Assembly (NCBI GenBank): GCA_900553645.1
Contig: USEE01000016.1
Span: forward strand, 1-12,326
Source of the DNA: an uncultured Eubacteriales bacterium
GTDB lineage: Bacteria; Bacillota_A; Clostridia; Christensenellales; Aristaeellaceae
Length of the DNA: 12,326 bases
Direction: 5' to 3'
Each line of letters starts with the position of its first letter. The stretch's first letter is position 1. The notes under the pieces were generated by a model. That model was not told the DNA's origin and ran no database searches. It saw only the letters and a program-made list of their open reading frames with translations. The position numbers were made by a program, and so were the translations under genes. This document shows, one piece after another, positions 1-4,884 of this stretch.

Positions 1-34
1 CCATTGGCAGGCGGCACAGATCGTTTTTAAGCGC

Positions 35-162
35 AAAAAAAGCCTGCAAAGTGACACGCGCTAAAATAAAGCGCCGTCGCCCGCACGCACAAGATTCAGA
101 TATTCGCATGATCGACCCGGTTCAGGTACGTCGTCCACAAAACCACTCCCTTAAAAATTATG
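35..162 (-). other. Possible leader or small RNA transcribed leftward
   Basis: This is the stretch expected downstream of the promoter at 169-197. On the minus strand it opens with an AT-rich start and a Shine-Dalgarno-like AAGGGAG at about 147-153. Seven bases further is a GTG that would give a 25-codon peptide beginning VDDVPEPGRSCEY and ending at a TAG. An alternative ATG at 107-109 stays open to the left edge but has no good ribosome site. Near the left end is a small GCGCT/AGCGC hairpin (58-74), then a seven-T run (plus-strand A run 35-41) that could end a transcript of about 128 nt. I do not recognise a known RNA family. It could be a small RNA, a leader peptide, or simply the 5' region of a gene that lies off the window. 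Confidence 0.25.
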
Positions 163-168
163 AAAAAC

Positions 169-197
169 ATTCTACCATATAATTCGCGCTGTTGCAA
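169..197 (-). promoter_or_regulatory. Sigma-A-type promoter, leftward
   Basis: Read on the minus strand, TTGCAA (192-197) and TAGAAT (169-174) are separated by exactly 17 bp, which is close to the vegetative consensus. A start of transcription near 162 is expected. The promoter sits about 100 bp beyond the 3' end of the AraC operon and points the same way, so it should drive a separate transcript leaving the window on the left. Confidence 0.6.
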
Positions 198-250
198 GAG
201 ATTTATGTTAAAAAGCAGCTGGAAATTGGGCGCAAGGGGAGGTATGACAT

Positions 251-289
251 AAAAACACCGGCCGCTCGCCGCGATGCGCACAGTCGGTG
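251..289 (-). terminator. Weak terminator after the AraC operon
   Basis: On the minus strand CACCG (285-289) can pair with CGGTG (256-260) around a GC-rich interior, and the stem is followed directly by five Ts (plus-strand AAAAA 251-255). It lies 8 to 46 bp past the stop of the downstream AraC gene, the right place for an intrinsic terminator. The outer stem is only 5 bp and the interior pairing is imperfect, so this is tentative. Confidence 0.35.
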
Positions 290-296
290 GTAGCGT

Positions 297-1172
297 CTAA
301 ACGCCATGACCAACCAGTTTGCCCCGAACCCGGTATTCGCCCGGAGTCATGCCGTAGGCCCGCTTAAAGAGCTTGGAAAAGTATTGCGGGCTGGATATGC
401 CCACCGCCGCCGCCGCGTCGCGCAGCGTGTAGTTTTCGCCCAGCAGCAGCCGCGCGTGCTCCAGCCGCACATGCTGTATGTACTCGCATACCGAATGCCC
501 GGTCTCCTCGCGGAACAGCTTATGCAGGTAAGTCGGGTGGATATGCAGCTCCTGCGCGATAGCCAGCACCGTAAGCTCGCTCGCGTATCGCTTGTCGATT
601 ATGCCCAGCGCCTCGGCCACGTGCGCCGAACGCGCGGGCAGCCGCGACTTCTGCCACAGCCGCGCCATTAAAAGCATTATCTGCGTAGCCATAAGCGAGC
701 ATATGCGCTCCGACTCCACGCGCGTCGAGTCCGCGCTCAGTACGATCTGCTTGAGCAAATCGTGCAGCGCGCCGTCCTCGTCGGTGAGTACCATATACGG
801 TGCGGGCGAGGAAAGCATGCGCCCCAGCGCGGCCGAACTCTGCGCCAGCGCCTTGATGCTGGGACAGCGGCCATCGCTCGGCTCAAACTGAAATTCGATA
901 TTTATCATGCCGAAAGGCGAGGATTCATCCAATGTAAGCTTATGCCGCACGCCCGAATCGATGAATATGAACTGCCGCCGCGACAGCGCAACGTGCTTGC
1001 CGCCCACGTCCATCGCGGCCGAACCTTCGGCTACATACATTATCTCGCACAGTGAATGCGAATGGTCTATATCATCCAGCGTCGTTGACAGCATGTCCGC
1101 GCGGTCGTAGTACGCATATACCACCGGCACGTAATCGCTTTCGCGAAAACAGGAAGAATATATGGAAATCAT
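297..1172 (-). CDS. AraC-family transcriptional regulator (cupin sensor type)
   Basis: A 291-residue cytoplasmic DNA-binding regulator with normal family length. The N-terminal part (about residues 30-100) reads as a cupin-type sensor with a histidine pair at H37/H39, a glycine turn (VAEGSAAMDVGGK) and SGVRHKL. The C-terminal 100 residues hold the two AraC helix-turn-helix units: one around 198-225 (LTVLAIAQELHIHPTYLHKL) and one around 248-276 (LRDAAAAVGISSPQYFSKLF), followed by the usual family ending RAYGMTPGEYR. The ATG at 1170-1172 is supported by a GAGG placed 8 bases upstream. The ribosome site overlaps the stop codon of the preceding AraC gene, which ends only 3 bp away, so the two are likely co-transcribed and translationally coupled. 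Sugar sensing is the family habit; the ligand and target are unknown. Confidence 0.93.
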   Translation of the reverse strand: MISIYSSCFRESDYVPVVYAYYDRADMLSTTLDDIDHSHSLCEIMYVAEGSAAMDVGGKHVALSRRQFIFIDSGVRHKLTLDESSPFGMINIEFQFEPSDGRCPSIKALAQSSAALGRMLSSPAPYMVLTDEDGALHDLLKQIVLSADSTRVESERICSLMATQIMLLMARLWQKSRLPARSAHVAEALGIIDKRYASELTVLAIAQELHIHPTYLHKLFREETGHSVCEYIQHVRLEHARLLLGENYTLRDAAAAVGISSPQYFSKLFKRAYGMTPGEYRVRGKLVGHGV

Positions 1173-1175
1173 GCC

Positions 1176-2054
1176 TTACACCTCGCGAAAATCGATCGTA
1201 TCCGCGGTGCGCATACTGCGGTAGTCGCACGTGACCGCGTATGTGCGCCGGTATTCCTGCGGCGTTACGCCCGAGCAGCGTTTGAAGCACCGGCTGAAAT
1301 ACTGCTGAGTGGCGATGCCGCACAGCTTGGATATGCTCAGCATACTAAGGTCGGTGCGCGCCAGCAAGAAGCGCGCCTTTTCCATGCGCAGGCTGTTGAG
1401 GTACTGGCCGGGGTGACTGCCGGTCTGTTCGGCGAACAGCCGGTGCAGATGCCCCACGTGCACGCCCGCGGCGCGCGCTATGTCCTCGGTGGTTATGTCG
1501 AACATGTAGTTGTCTCGCATGAATTGTATCGCCGCGCGCACATGCCGGTTGCCCGGCGGGGCGCTCTCGCTGGGACGCACGCACGCCGCCGCCGCGCACA
1601 ACAAAAGCGTGCACAGTGCACAGCCAGTCAGCAGCTCGCGCTCGCACGCGTCGTATTGCTGGTATGAGGCGATAAGCGTGCTGGCGCTGATTACATGCGC
1701 CTGTTTGTCGTGAAATAGAAAATGGCGCGCATCCAGCGCGCAAAAGCCCCGGTAGTCGGCATACACGGCGTACATGTCCGCGGGAGACATTACGCCCGCG
1801 CGTGCCGCTCCAGGCTTTATCGATATTTGGCAGAGCCGCGCGTCCGCCGAAGGCCTGACCGCGATAGGCGCTGCGCCGCGCAGAAGCAGCACCTTGTCGC
1901 CCGCCAGCGTAACCGCCCCGTCGTCGAACACAACCTCGCAGCTGCCCTCGGGCGCGATAATCAGGCGCATCTCGTTTTGCGCACATGTGATTTCGCGCGC
2001 AGAGGATATGCCGCCCAGTTCAAACGCACCCTGTCCAGTGAGCCAGCCATCCAT
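1176..2054 (-). CDS. AraC-family transcriptional regulator, first gene of a two-regulator operon
   Basis: A 292-residue AraC-type regulator. The N-terminal half is a divergent jelly-roll sensor (about residues 28-80, RLIIAPEGSCEVVFDDGA) without the histidines seen in its neighbour. The C-terminus carries both helix-turn-helix units: about 195-222 (TTEDIARAAGVHVGHLHRLF) and about 245-270 (LSISKLCGIATQQYFSRCFK), then SGVTPQEYRR. A 24-residue tail follows the DNA-binding domain. I chose the ATG at 2052-2054 because GGAGG lies 8 bases upstream. An in-frame TTG at 2069 would place the ribosome site inside the coding region. The promoter at 2094-2122 directly precedes it. The gene is followed after 3 bp by a second AraC gene; the sensor domains differ enough to suggest different ligands or a heteromeric pair. 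Confidence 0.93.
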   Translation of the reverse strand: MDGWLTGQGAFELGGISSAREITCAQNEMRLIIAPEGSCEVVFDDGAVTLAGDKVLLLRGAAPIAVRPSADARLCQISIKPGAARAGVMSPADMYAVYADYRGFCALDARHFLFHDKQAHVISASTLIASYQQYDACERELLTGCALCTLLLCAAAACVRPSESAPPGNRHVRAAIQFMRDNYMFDITTEDIARAAGVHVGHLHRLFAEQTGSHPGQYLNSLRMEKARFLLARTDLSMLSISKLCGIATQQYFSRCFKRCSGVTPQEYRRTYAVTCDYRSMRTADTIDFREV

Positions 2055-2093
2055 ATGACCGCCCTCCAATGACTCTCGATTGATTCAGATGGT

Positions 2094-2122
2094 ATTATAT
2101 CAAAACATGAGAAAAATGTAAA
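2094..2122 (-). promoter_or_regulatory. Sigma-A-type promoter of the AraC operon
   Basis: On the minus strand TTTACA (2117-2122) and a perfect TATAAT (2094-2099) are spaced by 17 bp. Transcription would start near 2087, leaving a leader of about 33 nt before the ATG at 2054 with its GGAGG. This is the best promoter in the window by match to consensus. Confidence 0.75.
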
Positions 2123-2175
2123 CGGGGAGAAGATGAGTTTGAATTTGTACCATGTTTGAAATGAATTAGGCGCAG

Positions 2176-2517
2176 ATGCCCTCCTCTCAAAAAAATCTGA
2201 AAAAATCCCAAATCCCGTGCAACATATTGCCGCGCTCAGTTGTATACATGGTGAAACCGCCTGAAACGTGGACAATAAGAAAAAAACTGAAGGGCAACGG
2301 CGACAGCGTGAACGTGGCCGTGTGGAACGGCGGCGATATAAGCGGCATATACGAGGAATTTGAGTACGTGCATCAGTTGGGCGGAATCACGCTGAATGGT
2401 GCGGATGGGGCGTACAGCGTCGCGTTTACAGTAAGGGACGGCTATTCAATCGCAATCAGCGCAGAACCTGATCTGAGCGAGACGGAATTGGTGACTGTAA
2501 TTAACTCAATTAAATAA
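2176..2517 (+). pseudogene. Short ORF resembling a DUF4367-type protein tail, probably a remnant
   Basis: An open frame of up to 113 codons, bounded by an in-frame TAG at 2167-2169. From about residue 70 it looks like the C-terminal end of DUF4367-type secreted proteins or lipoproteins: ITLNGADGAY, then FTVRDGYSIAISAEPDL, then LSETELVTVINSIK, which matches the usual order 'ing..G.Y ... DGY.. I ... ls.eeL..i..SI'. The first 40 residues are unlike that family and lie in AT-rich DNA. There is no signal peptide, lipobox or membrane segment, and no good ribosome site before either ATG (2176 or 2248). Such domains normally follow an exported or anti-sigma N-terminal part, so a 5'-truncated fragment is the best reading. 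A small functional protein is not excluded. The family call comes from pattern recognition only. Confidence 0.4.
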
Positions 2518-2527
2518 ACATAATATC

Positions 2528-2572
2528 ATTTACGCCGCAGGACATGTGCAAATATTGTCCTGCGGCGTAAAT
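2528..2572 (+). terminator. Strong 17-bp hairpin, probable terminator
   Basis: ATTTACGCCGCAGGACA (2528-2544) and TGTCCTGCGGCGTAAAT (2556-2572) are perfect inverted copies around an 11-nt loop. The hairpin lies 11 bp after the stop of the short ORF and just before the promoter of the isomerase gene, so it should insulate the two. No long T run follows on either side, although the stem ends are A/T. It could instead be a protein-binding palindrome. Confidence 0.55.
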
Positions 2573-2578
2573 TCCATA

Positions 2579-2607
2579 TTGACATTCCACCAGATTTGAA
2601 TTAAAGT
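2579..2607 (+). promoter_or_regulatory. Promoter of the isomerase/dehydrogenase operon
   Basis: A perfect TTGACA (2579-2584) is followed after 17 bp by TAAAGT (2602-2607), a four-of-six match to the -10 consensus. The start would be near 2614, giving a leader of about 43 nt to the ATG at 2657. The promoter begins 7 bp after the strong hairpin. Confidence 0.55.
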
Positions 2608-2656
2608 ATACAAGGAACAGCCATGCAAATTCTGGCGAAAGGCGATAATGTAAAAA

Positions 2657-3463
2657 ATGAAACTTGCATTCAGCACTCTGGGCTGCCCCGACTGGAGCTG
2701 GGAACAGATACTTAAAAATGCCAGTGAAATGGGATTCGACGGCTTTGAAATCCGCGGCCTCGAGGGCGAAATGCGCCCCGAGCGCATGGCGCGCTTCATG
2801 CCGGGTCAGCAGCAGGACACCCTGCGCGACCTTAAAAACGCCGGCCTTGCCATAACCGACATCGGCACGTCGGCCACATTCCACGATCCCGCCGGCTACG
2901 ACGCGGCGGTAGAGGAAGGCCGCATGGCGGTGGACGTGTGCGCGCGCATGGGCATACCCTATATCCGCGTGTTCGGCGACAAGGTGCCCGATCCCGCGCA
3001 TGAGGACGAAACCGTAAAGCGCGTGGCCGACGGCATACGCGCGGTGTGCGATTACGCCGAGGGCACCGGCGTGGGCGTGCTGATCGAGGCGCATGGCGAA
3101 TTCAACTATGCGTTCCGCCTGCAGAAGCTGCTCGACAGCGTGGGCCGTGAAAACTTTGGCATACTGTGGGACATCGGCAATTCGGACGCGGATTGCGGCG
3201 ACAATTTTGATAAGTTCTATCAGCCCTTCAAGCCCTACATCCGCCATGTGCATGTAAAGGATCTGCTGCGCGCAAATCAGGCGCAGGTGCTCATGGGCGA
3301 GGGCGATCTGCCCGTGGCGGGCATTGCGCGCCGCCTGCGCGACGACGGCTTCGACGGCTATATGTCGCTTGAGTGGGAGAAGAAGTGGCACCCCGAACTT
3401 GCGGATCCTGAGGTTGCATTCCCTCAATACATTAGCTATATCCGGGAGGCTTTGAAAAAATGA
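2657..3463 (+). CDS. Sugar phosphate isomerase/epimerase (xylose isomerase-like TIM barrel)
   Basis: A 268-residue protein of the AP_endonuc_2 / xylose isomerase-like TIM-barrel family, full length for the family. It opens with the typical first strand MKLAFSTLGCPDWSWEQIL and FEIRG. The four metal-binding positions expected for sugar isomerases and epimerases are visible: E144 (VLIEAHGEF), D172 (LWDIGN), H199 in HVHVKD, and E239 (SLEWEKKWHP). It is cytoplasmic, with no signal peptide. Members interconvert keto or aldo sugars, inositol derivatives or their phosphates; the substrate cannot be read here. The stop overlaps the next gene by 4 bp (ATGA), so it is coupled to the dehydrogenase, a pairing common in polyol and unusual-sugar pathways. 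The ribosome site before this ATG is poor, while an out-of-frame ATG at 2623 has AAGGA six bases upstream. The TIM-barrel start still fits 2657 best. Confidence 0.9.
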   Translation: MKLAFSTLGCPDWSWEQILKNASEMGFDGFEIRGLEGEMRPERMARFMPGQQQDTLRDLKNAGLAITDIGTSATFHDPAGYDAAVEEGRMAVDVCARMGIPYIRVFGDKVPDPAHEDETVKRVADGIRAVCDYAEGTGVGVLIEAHGEFNYAFRLQKLLDSVGRENFGILWDIGNSDADCGDNFDKFYQPFKPYIRHVHVKDLLRANQAQVLMGEGDLPVAGIARRLRDDGFDGYMSLEWEKKWHPELADPEVAFPQYISYIREALKK

Positions 3464-4533
3464 AAAAGTTGAGAGTGGCGCTCATAGGCTATGGGCGCAG
3501 CGGCCGCGATATACATAATCATATGTTTAAGCAGCTGACCGATAAGTACGAAGTGACTGTGGGCGTGGAAATCGACGCACAGCGCCGCGACATGATGCGC
3601 GCCGAGCTGGGCATTGAGCCGCTCGATGATTACAGGAAGCTGGTTGACGTTCAGGACAAGTTTGACTTCGTTGTGAACGCCTCGTTCAGCATGGATCACG
3701 CGCCGATCAGCCGCTACCTGCTCGAGCATGGCATGACCGTGCTGTCCGAAAAGCCCGCCGCGCGCGACGTGGCCGACTTTGAGGACATACTCGCCGCCGA
3801 AAAGCGCGGCGGCGGCCATTACTACGTATTCCAGCTGTGCCGCTTCTCGCCCGAGTTCATTAAGATAAAGGAAATCATCGCCGAGGGCACGCTGGGCCGT
3901 ATAGTGCAGGTCGCGCTGCAGTACGACGGCTTCTCTCGCCGCTGGGACTGGCAGACCATTCATTCCTGGTGCGCCGGTTCGCTGCGCAACACCGGCCCGC
4001 ATCCCGTGGACATGGCGCTCGACCTGATGGGCTTCCCCAAGGACGTGCGCGTGTTCTGCGCGATGGATCGCGCGCTTACGCTGGGCGACGGTGAGGACTA
4101 TGTAAAGCTAATTATGGCCGCGCCGGGCGCGCCCGTGTGCGACGTTCAGATAAGCTCCTGCAACGCATATCCGGGCGACCGCTTTTTCATTCAGGGCACG
4201 CGCGGCACGCTGCACGGCAATGGCCAGCAGCTCGAGTGGAAGTACTTTAACGAGGCCGAGGCCGAGCCGAAGGAACTCACCTCCGTACCGCTGCGCAACG
4301 AAAAGGGCGAGCCGCTCTACTGCGTGGACAAGCTCCCCATGCGCGAGGGCAAGTGGGAAGCCACCGGCCTGGAAAAGCGCGAGTTCGATGCCAAGGGCAT
4401 AAAGTTCTACGAGGTATTCTACGACACGCTGGTAAACGGCGCGGACTTCCCGATAAAGAACGAGGAAGTAAAGCTCCAGATGTACGTAATGGAGCAGGCG
4501 CACGCCCAGAACTGGCTGCTGTTTGAAAAGTAA
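3460..4533 (+). CDS. Gfo/Idh/MocA-family oxidoreductase
   Basis: A 357-residue NAD(P)-dependent dehydrogenase of the glucose-fructose oxidoreductase / inositol dehydrogenase family. Residues 1-120 form the Rossmann domain: the nucleotide loop IGYGRSG (9-15) and the family signature EKPAARD, in which K98 is the expected catalytic lysine. Residues 125-357 form the alpha/beta substrate domain, with GSLRNTGPHPVDMALDLMG (173-191) supplying the expected catalytic histidine H181 and D184. Members oxidise ring hydroxyls of sugars, inositols or glycosides. The ATG overlaps the isomerase stop by 4 bp and has GGGAGG ten bases upstream. Together the two look like an oxidise-then-isomerise pair acting on one sugar, which is inference. 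The gene ends 12 bp before the palindromic repeat. Confidence 0.93.
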   Translation: MKKLRVALIGYGRSGRDIHNHMFKQLTDKYEVTVGVEIDAQRRDMMRAELGIEPLDDYRKLVDVQDKFDFVVNASFSMDHAPISRYLLEHGMTVLSEKPAARDVADFEDILAAEKRGGGHYYVFQLCRFSPEFIKIKEIIAEGTLGRIVQVALQYDGFSRRWDWQTIHSWCAGSLRNTGPHPVDMALDLMGFPKDVRVFCAMDRALTLGDGEDYVKLIMAAPGAPVCDVQISSCNAYPGDRFFIQGTRGTLHGNGQQLEWKYFNEAEAEPKELTSVPLRNEKGEPLYCVDKLPMREGKWEATGLEKREFDAKGIKFYEVFYDTLVNGADFPIKNEEVKLQMYVMEQAHAQNWLLFEK

Positions 4534-4545
4534 GATATATAGTTA

Positions 4546-4704
4546 GAGTGTGTCTCAAAAATCCCCTAATTCGCAATTTCGGGTGGCGTTGCGCCATTTC
4601 TGCGTCACAAGGCTCGACTTAGCGCTGCTAAGCCTTCGGGTTTCTTCCTTGAACTGACGCAAAATCCACTTGGGTCTGCGAATTGTTCCGCTTGAGACAC
4701 ACTC
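4546..4704. repeat. MITE-like nested inverted repeat, 159 bp
   Basis: The ends are perfect 13-bp inverted repeats: GAGTGTGTCTCAA (4546-4558) and TTGAGACACACTC (4692-4704). Further complementary pairs nest symmetrically inside: AATTCGCA (4568-4575) with TGCGAATT (4677-4684), TGCGTCA (4601-4607) with TGACGCA (4655-4661), AAGGCT (4609-4614) with AGCCTT (4631-4636), and CTTAGC with GCTAAG at the tip (4618-4632). The whole unit can therefore fold into one long imperfect hairpin in DNA or RNA. It encodes nothing convincing and has no transposase. Its length, terminal repeats and lack of coding content fit a miniature inverted-repeat element or a dispersed intergenic palindrome. No clear target duplication is seen. 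Lying between the convergent dehydrogenase and mannosidase genes, it could also stop transcription from both sides. Confidence 0.7.
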
Positions 4705-4884
4705 AAGCGAATCCATGCGCGCCTTCAGTCCGCCCTCTTTATTCTTGCCGCGATTGCCCTTGAACAGCTTTGTGTCCTTCGATTCCATCGGGATAAACGG
4801 ATGCCCGCCGTAATCATAGCTCAAATGCTGGCAGGGGTAGGGGAAGCGGTGCTCCTGCAAGCGCTTCAGTACCGCTGCAATTGC
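4705..4884 (-). pseudogene. Remnant of an acyl-CoA thioester hydrolase / BAAT-type C-terminus
   Basis: Sixty sense codons on the minus strand read like the last part of an alpha/beta hydrolase of the acyl-CoA thioester hydrolase/BAAT C-terminal family: a helix AIAAVLKRLQEH, then FPYPCQHLSYDYGGHPFIP, where the GGH histidine would be the catalytic one, then a basic stretch and LKARMDSLE, where such proteins normally end in a last helix. The nucleophile and acid regions are absent. The frame follows the mannosidase stop codon with no gap. On the other side it runs straight into the terminal repeat at 4704. It is thus cut at both ends: the 5' part is lost and the last helix is replaced by the repeat. 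The family assignment is by eye. Confidence 0.5.

Noticed and set aside
96..281. 61-codon minus-strand ORF near the left edge
   Set aside because: It would start upstream of the promoter at 169-197 and has no ribosome site or family character. Only its last codons lie in the likely transcript.
2055..2069. TTG start for the upstream AraC gene
   Set aside because: The TTG overlaps the GGAGG that correctly precedes the ATG at 2054.
2510..3427. 305-codon minus-strand frame opposite the isomerase
   Set aside because: Antisense shadow of a TIM-barrel gene with all metal ligands present; it also crosses the hairpin and promoter region.
4555..4704. Continuation of the hydrolase-fragment frame through the palindromic repeat
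   Set aside because: The translation across the repeat is a by-product of the element, and its stop codon lies in the far terminal repeat. I treat it as non-coding.
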